NCBI GenBank assembly: GCA_009809945.1
Contig: WTPW01002206.1
Span: forward strand, 42,145-106,144
DNA length: 64,000 bases
Direction of reading: 5' to 3'
DNA from: Gigaspora margarita
Lineage: Eukaryota; Glomeromycota; Glomeromycetes; Diversisporales; Gigasporaceae
Within the stretch, counting starts at the first letter, position 1. Every line of letters starts with the position of its first letter. Positions 35,197 through 47,461 of the stretch are shown here, in pieces. A program made the position numbers and the translations under genes. The notes below the pieces were generated by a model. It saw only the letters and a list, made by a program, of their open reading frames with translations, was not told where the DNA came from and made no database searches.

Positions 35197-35903
35197 CCGT
35201 ATTTTCGCGAAATAACACACCCCGGGGCGTTATTTTGAGTATAGGTGCATTATTTAGAGTACGCGCCAGGGTGTTATTACGAGACATATTGATTTTTTTG
35301 CCAATTCGGATTTTCCAAATAACGTGCATGGGCGTTATTTTGATACAAATGTCGATTATTCTAAATCAAGCAATGTGCATATAAAACTTGTATTTCGTAA
35401 TTAAACACTATTCTAAATATATGAGTATATTAGATCCGTTACAATTTAGAACAATGGAGTCTATTGTGATGGAATTGTGATGTAAGCACACATGATTGAA
35501 AATAAATAAAAGTTCGATTTGTAAAATCGAAAACACTTCGATTCTTAGAATAAGAAACTGTAACCTTGTAGTAATATTGTTAGAACCTTTAGTGCAGAAG
35601 GTGGGAGAGCGATTGTTGAGGAAGGCGCGGTTGGGTGTAAATTCGTAAAGGGGTCGAACGTTGCTAATCAAGCAGAATAAAAACAATACAAACCTGATAA
35701 GCATTCATTACCCCTCCGTCACTTATTATTGCCTATGATTATCCTTTTTTCTTTTTTTTTTTAAACAATCTTCATACTTAACAGCTATATATAGGGCGCG
35801 TTATTTTGAGACGCGCCGGGAATTATTTCGAAACCTTATATGCTATTTTTAGGGGGCACGATTTTCTAAATAACGCCCGGTGCATTATTTCGCGAAAATA
35901 CGG
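35197..35903. mobile_element. TA-target inverted-repeat element, 707 bp
   Basis: CCGTATTTTCGCGAAATAAC and inverse TTATTTCGCGAAAATACGG, flanked by TA (35195-35196 and 35904-35905). Near both ends the phrase GGGCGTTATTTTGAG recurs in variants. The minus 98-codon frame (35408-35704) within has no transposase motif. A 116-bp relative is at 19694-19809. Confidence 0.8.
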
Positions 35904-35905
35904 TA

Positions 35906-37160
35906 ATAATTATATACTTATGGAACTAAGGTAATTCAAATTCTACTGCGCGCATGATCGTACTGGTCTAGAAATGGGCAAAAAGGCATTTTTCTGCACT
36001 ATGCTTGCATGCTATACACAACACAGTTTAAAATATTAATAGTAAATAACTTTGATTCACTGGTCCATTTTTGATAAGACGATTCCAGCAAGTCTAAAAT
36101 TATTAAACCCATCATGGCTCTCGAGATCATTATGATTCTTTGTTATTTTCCTAATATATATTATAAAATGATGCCTAGCCATGCTGATGTACTCTAATGA
36201 AATTTGATCAGTTATGTTTAAATGATTTTATAACGGTTTCAAGATTATATTATGAACTACAATTAAACTTACTAGCGATTGTGATTTTTTTTTATTTTTG
36301 TTTAATGTATATCGATACATTAGATCAAGAATATTGAACATACATATGTAATTAATATGCTCTATTCCATTTTTGAAAGAATTAAGCAAATTTGCTATAC
36401 GTACTATGGTACAGTAAATGATTTATGTTTTTATTAGTTGTATCAAAAACAAGATTCATGTGAGTGAGTTCTAATATATAAATAACTTCACTCTGCCACG
36501 ATTGCCTTGTACATTTTTACCAATTATTTTCATTATGTAAAATAAGCATTTCTAATTGCAGAAATTAAGTCTCATGACTGTAGGAGAAAACCTCGTTTCA
36601 GGATAGGATGAAATTCACTAAGCAAATCAAGTCAGTTATTAAAATTATTATAAACCACCTTTTGGTTTAATTACAACAGTAGTTCATACTGAACTCATAC
36701 AGGAGGGTCTCAGGTCGGAATACGTCGGAGTGCATTGGAATCATAGTCGGCTGGATCAGAATTGATCAATTTTGCCCCAAGATCATAAAAATTTTTACTA
36801 ATAAATCATAACCATTCATTAATTAATAAATACCCAGCTGATAATTTTGCTATAGAACCTGCTAACAACTAGGACTAACCGCTGACCTATATCTGACGCA
36901 TCTGACCCAGAATTTTGGTGACCCTCCTGTAAAATTCGTTCGTATAGGATGTTGCTCAATTTCTCGAAAACTATTTCCCGAACAGGACACTTAGCCGACA
37001 TCACATAGGGTTAGGATTAGCATTTGAGTAGATTTGTGGCTATATATTTTTAGCAGTTGTCTCTCTGTGTGATGTCAAATAAGTGGCCTATCGATGAAAT
37101 AACTCTCGGGGAATCGTACCATAACCGTTCGATGATAAGTATCTATACAAATGGGTTAAG
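35906..37160. other. Gene-free stretch
   Basis: A minus 61-codon frame (36819-37004) has no recognisable domain. No terminal repeats seen. Confidence 0.4.
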
Positions 37161-38510
37161 CCTGTATCAAAATGTATAATCTATCATCACATTTTTGATT
37201 ACCTTAAAAACTAGATGATCAGTATAATCAAATTATTAAATTTGATCAGATCTGTATAGTATGACGCAAAAATACCCCTATTTTATTTCTGGTCATCTGT
37301 ACCTTGTATAGTATGGGAATTACGGCAGATCAATATGGCACAGATTTTAGGATAAGAGTTATAGATAATCAAGTGGGGTTTAAATGAAAAGCCTGTTAAC
37401 GAAGTGACAGGGCGATCATTATTGTGAGATCAGATGACTTTATGACCGATCATGCACAGGTCTTGTTATGTATCCTTTTATGGTTATTCTTTGATTATTG
37501 TCATGAGATTTTGTAACTTGTGTATACAGGTAATTTTGGATTTGCATATGATTTTGATATTCACATGGTTATGATTATTGTTGGATCGATAATGGGAGTA
37601 AGGGATAATGACTGTGGCCAAGTATAAACCAGTGATACAGAAGGAGTATTTAAGGTAAAAAATTTTGGTAAAGAAGGTTATCTTTCTTTTCGCTATCGCT
37701 CGCCTTGTGAAGGCTGGCTCTATTTCCCTCCCTTACCCACCCGAATTCGAGCAAGCAGTGTNGTATCTTTTGTTATATCAGGCTCCTGTAGTGTACCTGG
37801 CTCAACGGCTGCAAGTGGCAGTGCAAGGACCAGAGGTAGTTGCTCCGCGGTTGCGAGTGGCAGTGTAAGGACCTGTTTTTGTACCTGGCTCCACGGCTGC
37901 AAGTGGCAGTACAAGGACCAGAGGTAGTTGGATCCANGGCTGCATATNGCAGAGCAAGGACCAGTTGTTGTATTTGGCTCCACGGCTNCAAGTGGCAGTG
38001 TAAGGACCAATTGTTGTAGTGGCTCCATGGCTACAAGTGGCAGTACAAGGACCATAAGAATGAACCCCACTCATTTCGGCAGAAGCACAATTACCGATTC
38101 TCTTTTCAGCTATGAGAAGATTCGATGATTCCCTCTATATGAAGGCATATTGATCCGTAAATGGTTTCGGATCGTCTNTGTANCTGTGAGGCAGACGGGA
38201 CACTATAGGTGTCCTTGTCGTTTGCTGTGTGATGAATGCATGTACTATGATGGAAAATGTAATCATGTATATTAGAGCCAATAAGGGTAGCGAGCCCTTA
38301 TCCCATATGTTTTTCAGATTTTGTAAATAAAGTCATTCAGTTTTTTGTATAAAGTCAGCTGATCAAGCAATAATAAATACCCTTATTCCATACTATATAA
38401 TTCTGTTACAGTGTTATCGTTACATATAATGTTAAAATAGATCAGTATGTTATAGGGAGGGTATAAATACCTATTGTAAAATCCCACTATACTGCTTTGG
38501 TTTTTTTTTA
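37161..38510 (+). repeat. Dispersed repeat related to 46200-46670, interrupted by about 1 kb
   Basis: 37290-37385 (TATAGTATGGGAATTACGGC, GATCAATATGG, CAGATTTTAGGATAAGA) and 38380-38510 (TACCCTTATTCCATACT, ATTCTGTTACAGTG, ATACTGCTTTGGTTT) are adjacent in the copy at 46430-46650. About 1 kb containing the minisatellite has therefore been inserted here. No coding is recognised in the insert. Confidence 0.6.
37785..38055 (+). repeat. GC-richer minisatellite, about 45-bp units
   Basis: About six units of GGCTCCACGGCTGCAAGTGG, then CAGT.CAAGGACCAG and GTTGT. AAGGACC recurs every 42-47 bp. Several N bases lie in it. It is the inverse of the minisatellite at 7528-7765. All frames reported over it on both strands are repeat translations. 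Confidence 0.8.
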
Positions 38511-39373
38511 TATATTATTAACCCCTTCTCCATCTTTTTTGTCGACATTTCTCTGATCATTTCCGTTTATACTTGTATTTGTACACGTGTGTTTAATCGC
38601 ATTGGTATTTGTCATTGCTCGTGATCTGCCACATTTCCTTTTTGACTAAAGCAGATAAGATTTTCNTATAAAAATTTTATATTATCTTATCTGCTCTATC
38701 TTGAGAAGAGCTGCGTTGCACGTTCAGATCTATCTGCACTTGCCCTCAAAAAATTTTTGTCGTATTTGGGTTGTATTTATTATGTTTTCCTTTTTTTCGT
38801 GTAGGTTCATGCATATGAAAATTTTCTCTTAAAATAGTAAAGATTCGATTAATAGGCTTATTGATATGCATATGTTATCAGTGGTTTTTTCTAAGCCTTG
38901 AATATCGATCAGTGTAATTGTTCTTATTTAGCTATGATTTATTGTCCCACTACCCTGACATACTAGGGACTGTTGGTCCGGTTCTGAGTTCCAAATGGTG
39001 TTGTCTCGAGCCATGGTTCAGTATGTGTTAAGATAAATGTTATAGATGTTAAGTATGTAAAGTGTAAAAACATAATACCATTGCCACTGCATATTGTTGA
39101 TTGTAAAGACATAATATTGGTCTTTTCTTAAACTACCGAGCCATCTATTTGAAATCCGCAAATGATCATGTATGATTGAAATCTATATAAAAATTTTAAA
39201 AAATTTTAAATAATAATCTTTTATTTTATACTATACATAATTTTGGTTTACATAGAATATCAACTACCCAACGTAAGTAATGTGCCATTATTAATCAGCA
39301 ATAATGGTAAGTGGCTCATTACAAACCAAGTTAGGTATACATAAATCGATACTGGTAATATGCCACTTAGGTA
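38511..39373. other. Gene-free stretch with foldback debris
   Basis: 39090-39290 (TTGTAAAGACATAATATTGG, TTTGGTTTACATAGAATATC, CTACCCAACGT) resembles the right arm of the 31938-32690 inverted repeat. No gene seen. Confidence 0.45.
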
Positions 39374-39732
39374 GCTGTCCCACAAAAAATTGTTCACCCC
39401 CTGAAACTTTAGCGAATAAAAATTTAGGATCAGGTATAACGTGATAGTCAAAACAAACGTTTTATGTTTTCTAAGTAAAAAGTTGCGTATAAACTAAAAA
39501 CGTGTTATAGTTGGGGTTAGGGTGAGAACAGTGTAGGGTTAGAATGCTCTATAAGTAAAATTTCACGAGGAGCATTTTTAATTAGGCCGCAGTATGTGAT
39601 TTCCTAATTAAAATTTAAAGCTATTTTTGTTTTTTTGTAAAAAGATGTTTCGTTTCAAATTTTACATTACACCTGATCCTGAAATTCGATTGGCCAATAT
39701 TACAGGGGGTGAACAATTTTTTGTGGGTGAGC
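39374..39732. mobile_element. TA-target MITE, 359 bp, copy 2
   Basis: GCTGTCCCACAAAAAATTGT and inverse ACAATTTTTTGTGGGTGAGC, TA on both sides. It has the same internal order as 33646-34005 (GGATCAGGTATAACGTGA, then GTTGGGGTTAGGG). Confidence 0.8.
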
Positions 39733-42700
39733 TACGGACGTTGGTAATATGCACGCGCATAAACAGGTAAATCTGAAAACGAATTTAGAAAAAGCGATCT
39801 ACACGTATTGGTAGAGAAGCCCCATCTGAAAAGCCACAAGTGCAAATTAGAAAAAATCGATCACATATACTTATATATGTACATATATAAAAAGCCGGTT
39901 TATAAAAATTAGCTGTCAATAAATACATGAAATAAGTAATCATTTAACGTATTTTAAAGCAGAAATATCCAATTAAAAGGATTTGTACAGAAACACTTCA
40001 CACGCCGCTTTCCATTACGCATTAATTATTTCATTCAGCGAGTGAGTATAAAGAACATTAACAATTTTACGAAATAAAAAACTGCAAAACAAGCTCACAA
40101 AACAATAAAATAAGTACTTATTTACCATTACGTACAATTCATTTCATTCAGCAAGTGTGTATAAAGAACTTTTAATAATTTACTAAATAAAAACTGAAAA
40201 ACAAGTTCACAAAACAAGTTCATAAATACTTATTTACCATTACATACAATTCATTTCATTTGCATTAATTTAGTCTGTGAGTACAAAGAACATTTAATAA
40301 TTTTATGAAATAAAACTGCAAAACAAGTTCACAAAACAAGAAATAAAATACTTATTTACCATTATGTACAATTTATTTCATTTACATTAATCATTTCATT
40401 CAGCGAGTGAGTATAAAGAGCATTTAATAATCTTACGAAGTAAAAACTATAAAACAAGTTCACAAAACAAGAAAATAAATACTTATTACTATTACATACT
40501 CATTTCATTCGCATTAATCATTTCATTCAGCGAGTGAGTATAAATAATATTATTTTTAATAATTTTACAAAACAAAAATGCAAAATAAGTTTACAAACCA
40601 AGAATATAAATACTTATTTACCATTATATATTCATTTCATTCGCATTAATCAATTCATTCAGCGAGTGAGTATAAAGAACATTTTAATAAGTTTACAAAA
40701 CAAAAATAAAATACTTATTTACCATTAAATAAATTCATTTCATTCGCATTAATCATTTCATTTAGCGAGTGACTATAAAGAATATTTATTTTAATTTTAC
40801 AAAGTAAAAGTGCAAATCAAGTTCACTAAACAAGAAAATTAATACTTGTTTACCATTATGTACATTTCATTTCATTCACATTAAACATTTCATTCAGCAA
40901 GTGAGTATAAAGAAATTTAATAATTTTATGAAATAAAAACTGCAAAACTAGTTCACAAAATGAGAAATAAATACTTATTTACCATTACGTACAATTCTTT
41001 TCATTTGCATTAATCTTTCATTCAACTAGTATAAAAAACGTTTAACAAAAACAGAAAACAAGTTCACAGGACAAGAAACTAAATACTTATTTACTATTAT
41101 GTACAATTCATTTCATTCGCATTAATCATTTCATTCAGCTCATGAGTATAAAGAGCATATAATTCATTTTATTTGCATTAATTTGGTTGCTGAGTATAAA
41201 GAACATTTAATAATTTACTATATAAAAATTGAAAACAAGTTCACAAAACATAAAAATAAATATTTATTTACTATTATATACAAATCATTTCATTCGCATT
41301 AATCATTTCATTCAGAGAGTGAGTATAAAGAACATTTAATAATTTCATGAAATGAAAATGGCAAAACAAGCTCACAAGCAAAGAAAATAAATACTTATTA
41401 TAATTATGTACAACTCATTTCATCTTCATTAATTATTTCATTCAGCTAGTAAGTATAAAGAACATTTAATTTTATGAAATAAAATTGCAAAACAAGTTCA
41501 CAAAACAAGAAAATAAATACTTATTTACCATTACGTATAATTCATTTCATTCACATTAATTTATTCTGTGTATATGAAGAACTTTCACAAAACAAGTTCT
41601 TAAATACTTATGTACAATTCATTTCATTCATATTAATTTAGTCAGTAAGTATAAACATAATAATTTTACGAAATAAAAACTGTCACAAAACAAGTTCATA
41701 AATACTTATTTACTATTATGTTTCATTTGCATTAATCATTTCATTCAGTGGGTGAATATAAAACATTTAATAATTTTACGAAATAAAAACAGTAAAACAA
41801 GTTCACAAACAAAAAAGTAAATACTTATTTACCATTATGTACAATTTATTTCATTCACATTAATCATTTCATTCAGTGAGTGAGTATAAAGAACTTTTAA
41901 TAAGTTTACGAAATAAAAGCTGCAAAACAAGTTCACAAAACAAAAAAATAAATACTTATTTACCATTATGTACAATTCATTAATTTGCATTAATCATTCA
42001 TCAGATTGTGAGTATAAAAAACATTTAATAATTTTACTGAATAAAAACAGCAAAACAAGTTCACAAGACAAGTTTATAAATACTTATTTACCATTATGCA
42101 CAATTCATTTTATTCACATTAATCATTTTATTCAGTGAGTGAGTATGAAGAACATTTAATAATTTTACAAAATAACAACTGCAAAACATGTTCACGAAAC
42201 AAGAAAATAAATATTTATTTACCATTATGTACAATTTATTCATTGTATTTATTTAGATTGTGAGTAGATAGAACATTTAATAAGTTCACAAACAAGAAAA
42301 TAAATGCTTATTTATCATTATGGACAATTCATTTCATTTGCATGGTAAGTATAAAGAACATTTAAAAATTTTATGAAATAAAAACTGCAAAACAATTTCA
42401 CAAAACAAAAAAATAAATACTTATTTACCATTACATAAAATTCATTTTATTCACATTAATCATTTCATTCAGCGAGTGAGTATAAAGAGCATTTAATAAT
42501 TTTATGAAATAAAAACTACAAAACGAGTTCACAAAATTAATTCATAAATACCTATTTATCATTACATACAATTCATTTTATTTGCATTAATTGCAAAACA
42601 AGAAAATAATTACATATTTACCATTACATACAATTCATTTCATTCGCATTAATTTAGGCAGTGAATATAAAGAACATAATAATTATATGAAATAAAACTG

Positions 42701-43368
42701 TAAAACACATTCACAAAATAAGGAAATAAATGCTTATTTACCATAATGTACAATTCATTTCATTCGCATTCATCATTTTATTTAGCGAGTGAGTATAAAG
42801 GGCATTTAATAATTTTACTGCATAAAAACTGCAAAACAAATTCACAAAACAAGAAAGTAATTACTTATTTGCCATTATGTACAATTCATTTCATTCGCAT
42901 TAATTTAGTAGGTGAGTATAAAGAACATTTAATAATATATAAAATATAAACTGCAAACAAGTTCATAAATACTTATTTACCATTGCATACAATTCATTTC
43001 ATCAGTGAGTAAGTATAAAGAACATTTAATAAATTTACTACATAAAAACTGCAAAACAAATTCACAAACCAAGAAAATAAATACTTATTACTATTACGTA
43101 CAATTCATTTCATTTGCATTAATTTAGACTGAGTATAAAGAAATCTAATTTTAATACATAAAAACTGCAAAGCAATTTCACAAAACAAGAAAATAAAAAC
43201 TTATTTACCATTACATATAATTCATTTATTTGCATTAATCATTTCATTCAGCGCGTGAGTATCAAACCATTTAATGATTTTACAGAATAAAAAATGCAAA
43301 TCAAGTTCATAAATACATATTTACTATTACATACAATTCATTTTATTCACATTAATTTAGTTTGTGAG

Positions 43369-43809
43369 CCCTGTAAGAAAAGTGGTATGTGTGATATCTG
43401 TGCCATTATGGGTATACGCATGAATTTTGGACCGCAAATGGACTGGATTTTGCAGCAGTTTACTAAGCCAAAATACACGTATTTTGACATGTTCACTAAA
43501 ATAATGAAAAGGCACAGGATAGTGCACCGTGTTTGATATGTGAGGTATGGGATGGTTTCTTTTCACTGTGCCATTTTTGGCACGTTTACTCATAAATTTT
43601 GAACAGTAAATGGACTGGATTTTGCAGCAGCTTACTAATCAAAAATACACAGATTTTGGAATGTATTTTTGGCATGTTTTTCTATGGAAATTGCAGTGAA
43701 GGAATGTTTGTGAACTGTGATTTGCACATGAAATTTTTTGCGGAGGCACGTAATGGTTGTTTTTCCCTTGCCATTTTGGACTGTACCATGTACTACTTTT
43801 CTTACAGGG
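43369..43809. mobile_element. 441-bp inverted-repeat element in the satellite
   Basis: CCCTGTAAGAAAAGTGGTA and inverse TACTACTTTTCTTACAGGG, flanked by GAG on both sides (43366-43368, 43810-43812). Removing the element and one GAG restores the satellite phrase GTGAGTATAAAG. The 3-bp duplication points to a CACTA- or Harbinger-type mechanism; the family is not recognised. Inside is a direct repeat (AATGGACTGGATTTTGCAGC at 43437 and 43610). Frames here (43294-43536 and others) are not genes. Confidence 0.85.
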
Positions 43810-44059
43810 GAGTATAAAGAACTTTACAAAATAAAAACTACAAATCAAGTTTACAAAACAAGTTCATAAATACATATTTACCATTACATACAATTCATTT
43901 CATTCGCATTAATTTAGTTTGTAAGTATAAAGAACATTTAATAATTTTACAAAATAAAAATTGAAAAACAAATTCACAAAACAAGAAACAAATGTTTATT
44001 TACCATTACGTACAATTTATTTTATTCGCATTAATCATTTCATTTAGCACTTTAGTATA

Positions 44060-44590
44060 AAAAACATTTAAGTGGTAATCTGCAGTTAACGGGTCAAAAT
44101 TTCATAGTACAAATCGGCGGAATTTTACTAATTGCCTTATATGGAGGTCGGCTAAAGCAGAGTTAATTCAATATATGATCTACACACTGCATAATTTACA
44201 TTATTGATATCTATATAACCTTCTACCATTAAATGCATCAAAAAGGTAACCTTAACCCTAACCAAATTTCACTCCGCTTTAGCCGACCCCCTTATATGGA
44301 AGTGGGATGCCGTACATTTCCGATCATAATAAAAAACCTATAGTAAACAATCAACAAATACTCATATCGTGTCATATACTAACGCGATTTGAATGATTTA
44401 ACTATCATTAGAATCAGAAAAGTTGGTTCTGCAAAGTTTAATTAGAAATTACAAAAGGTTTGCTTAGTAAAAAAAATACTTTAATATGTAGAAAAGCCCT
44501 ATTCGCACACTATAGAAATTTACTATTAAATTCTGCCTTAATTGATTATAAAATGATCATCATTTTTTACCCTTTATCTGCGATTTACCA
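44060..44590. other. Non-satellite insert in the array
   Basis: The satellite pattern stops near 44060 and resumes near 44590. The insert carries the 149-bp MITE at 44143-44291 and AT-rich text with no recognised gene. Confidence 0.6.
44143..44291. mobile_element. 149-bp MITE with GGTCGGCTAAAGC ends
   Basis: GGAGGTCGGCTAAAGCAGAG and inverse CTCCGCTTTAGCCGACCCCC, with TTATAT directly on both sides (44137-44142, 44292-44297), extendable to about 9 bp depending on where the ends are set. The interior contains TTAACCCTAACC. Class uncertain. Confidence 0.75.
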
Positions 44591-45139
44591 CTTAATAACT
44601 TTACAAAATAAAAACTGCAAAACAAGTTCACAAAACAAAAAAATAAATACTTATTTACTATTATGTACACATTTCATTCACATTAATCATTTCATTCAGC
44701 GAGTGAGTATAAATAACCTTTAATAATTTTACAAAACAAAAGCTGCAAAATAAGTTTACAAAAGAATATAAATACTTATTTACCATTATATGCTCATTTT
44801 ATTCACATTAATCATTTCATTCAGCGAGTGAGTATAAAGAACATTTAATAAGTTTACAAAACAAATAATATAAATACTTATTTACCATTACGTACATTTC
44901 TTTTCATTCACATTAATAATTTCATTTAGCGAGTGAGTATAAAGAATATTTATTAATTTTACGAAATAAAAACTGCAAATAAGTTCACAAAAAAGAAAAT
45001 AAATACTTATTTACCCATTATGTACAATTCATTTAGTCAGTAAATATAAAAATTATTTATATTCTATATGAAGTTTAAAACCACAGATACAAAATTAATT
45101 ATATGTTTTATTAGAAATATATATATAAAAATGTGCACG

Positions 45140-45350
45140 TTTTAATGAAGGTAATACTCAACCCACATGGTATCTACCATGCAACTTTCACATAGCAACA
45201 AAGTGGACAATTAGAAATAAGGATATTGATATTGCATGAAAACGTTATAATTTAGAGCTAGAAAATATGAAGATATGATTGAATAGATCCCATTTGATAG
45301 GCTATTAGATGTAAAAAAAATCAGTAAAGGAGGATTTGGTACTGTATATT
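45140..45350 (+). pseudogene. Protein kinase N-terminal fragment
   Basis: Text in shifting frames reads WTIRNKDIDIA, then FRARKYEDMIE (stop) IPFDRLLDVKKISKGGFGTV and Y, followed at once by a stop codon. GGFGTVY is the glycine-rich ATP loop of a protein kinase. The lead-in KYED.IEWIPFDRL is, as I recall, typical of the very large kinase family of Rhizophagus. In-frame stops and at least one frame change show decay, and the rest of the kinase domain is absent. It lies about 100 bp past the satellite end. Confidence 0.75.
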
Positions 45351-45561
45351 AACCAACCTAGTTAAAAAAATAAAAATAAATATTATTACTATTTTCTTTA
45401 TATCTATATTTTTTTTCTTTTTTGTTAAACCAATTAAATATATAAAAATTGTAAATTATAATTATACAAATAATAAATATCATTAAAAGTAAAAAACTTT
45501 TTTATCACTTAATATAAAGATCAAATAGTCAATAAATGTCATTAATGAATCTAAATTAGTA

Positions 45562-45695
45562 CCGTAAACGGCCATATACAATACCCGGGTCTCTTACAGT
45601 TTCCAAAAAAAATTAATTAGTAAAAAAAAGAAAATAATTAGTAAAAATGAGGGGGAATCTGATATATGGGGGGTATTGTATATGGCCGTTTACGG
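45562..45695. mobile_element. TA-target MITE, 134 bp
   Basis: CCGTAAACGGCCATATACAA and inverse TTGTATATGGCCGTTTACGG, continuing to TACCC/GGGTA; TA on both sides. Non-coding. Confidence 0.8.
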
Positions 45696-46199
45696 TAGTA
45701 ATATTTATTATCATTTAAGAATATTCTAAAAAAATTTTAACCAGTTAATAAATACTATATATACATATGTCCCAAAAAAAACAAGCCAATCTATGTTTGT
45801 TATTCTATATTTTATGTAATTATAAATATTACTTATTTACAGAAGTTATATCTTCAAATTACATAAATTGTTTATTCAAATATAAGTTTTTATAAATTAA
45901 ATAATATCTATAACTAATAAATTAGACAATATGAAGATAATCTAATAGATAACTTATTGATATAGATTATTGATTCAAAAAATTAAGCTTAATAAACATA
46001 ATAAATATCTCAATTAAAATTTAAAGCCAAGTATATACATAGATTCATATCAATAAATTTTATCTAATATTATTTTCTTGTGCTTAATATAAGAAAAAAT
46101 GTTTAAAATACCTTACTATCTCTAGAAATAGATCATCACAAAACTATATGACTTACTCATTTCTAACTCCCTTTGAACAATTCAAGTGCCTAGTTAAAG
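45696..46199. other. Gene-free AT-rich stretch
   Basis: Only A/T-rich text; no gene or bounded element seen. Confidence 0.5.
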
Positions 46200-46860
46200 T
46201 TTAATTTTTTAGAATTGGTATTTTACACTAATACAAGATTGAACAGCTCACCCATACCATACTGATATTATGTAATACCGAAAAAACCTGCTTAATCAAA
46301 TGCTAGAAAGGTTTTATAATATTTGGATATTTGCTAATTTTGTATGGGCATATTAGTATAAAGATTGCTTAGACCATGTGCATGGTACCCATCTTAGGTG
46401 TGATAATTCTGGTCATCCATACCATACTGATCTATTTTATAGTATGGGGAATTACAGCAGATCAATATGGTACCGGTATTGCGCAGATTTTAGGATAAGA
46501 TTATATAAATAACCAAGTGGGGTGTAAAATATCCTATTCCGTACTGTATATTTCTGTTACAGTGATATTGTTACATATAATATTAAAATAGATCATTACA
46601 GGAGTGTAATTACCTATTTTAAAATCATACCATACTGCTTTGGTTTCATATTATTAAGGTTTGGCTTTTTAGAATTGGTATTTTACACCGATCAGCTCAC
46701 CCATACCATACTGATATTCTGTAATTCCGAAAAACCCCACTTAATCAAACGTTAGAAAGTTTTTATTTTTTGATTTTAACTAATATTGTATGGACATATT
46801 ACTATAAAATTGCTTAGACCATGTGCATGCATGCATGCTTTCATGCGCATGGTGCCCATC
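46200..46860. repeat. Dispersed repeat with a direct duplication
   Basis: TTTTTTAGAATTGGTATTTT, then CAGCTCACCCATACCATACT and CTTAATCAAA appear at 46205-46330 and again at 46669-46800. Between them is text matching 37290-37385 plus 38380-38510. The structure looks like an element about 460 bp long with related ends. No coding seen. Confidence 0.55.
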
Positions 46861-47461
46861 TATATACTGGTCCTGCACGGCATCACATGCTGTGCAGCTA
46901 TCTTATTGATAACAATATGTTTCATCAGTAGAACCTGTATTGGCTAATTTTTGATAATATCTGAAGGATTTGGTTCGTCCTTTTTCAACTCCAATCCCAA
47001 TAGCTAACATCATATTTTCCATTAGCAGCTTGTCATATGAAACAAAGGTTTTTATTACTTATTGAATGATATCTCACTTGATAAGTTTATTCAATTTCTG
47101 GCTGGTTGCAATTATATTTTCGATCTATTGGAAGAAGCATCCTTAGGGGCTTTATATTATTGGGTCAGAGTCAGTATCAAATAGGTTGGATTAGAATTAG
47201 TATCAGATAGGTTAGGGTTGGGTTTGAGGTAGTGTTGGATAGGTTTGGATTGGGTTTAGAAATGCCGTCATGAATTTATTAGTGTGAGGTGTCAATCAGC
47301 ACATATTTTAACTTAGATAATTAGTCATATAACAATCAACACTTCGCACTGATAAGTAGTTGGGTTAAGGTTAGATAAATTGGTATTTATTGTAATTTTT
47401 TTTTTGAAATATATAAATAAATATATAAAGTTTACTATATCGTATATAAATATAATACCAG
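46861..47461. other. Gene-free stretch with a short tandem repeat
   Basis: 47160-47265 holds about five units of GTATCAGATAGGTTRGGRTT (about 22 bp). No gene seen. Confidence 0.5.

Larger units (their letters stand above)
40010..45046 (+). repeat. AT-rich satellite array, about 125-bp unit
   Basis: The unit reads, in order: CAGCGAGTGAGTATAAAGAA, CATTTAATAATTTTACGAAA, TAAAAACTGCAAAACAAGTT, CACAAAACAAGAAAATAAAT, ACTTATTTACCATTATGTAC, AATTCATTTCATTCGCATTA, ATCATTTCATT. Early units are spaced about 113-134 bp; roughly 35-38 units with many small deletions. Interruptions at 43369-43809 and 44060-44590 are transposons and other inserted DNA. No genes. Copies differ by point changes and truncated units, which suggests unequal exchange plus drift. 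A centromeric or heterochromatic role is only a guess. Confidence 0.9.

Noticed and set aside
35408-35704. 98-codon minus frame as a transposase in the 707-bp element
   Set aside because: No catalytic motif or domain resemblance; composition is that of random AT-rich DNA.
37720-38128. Overlapping frames on both strands as cysteine- or valine-rich repeat proteins
   Set aside because: They are translations of the 45-bp minisatellite in several frames and contain N bases.
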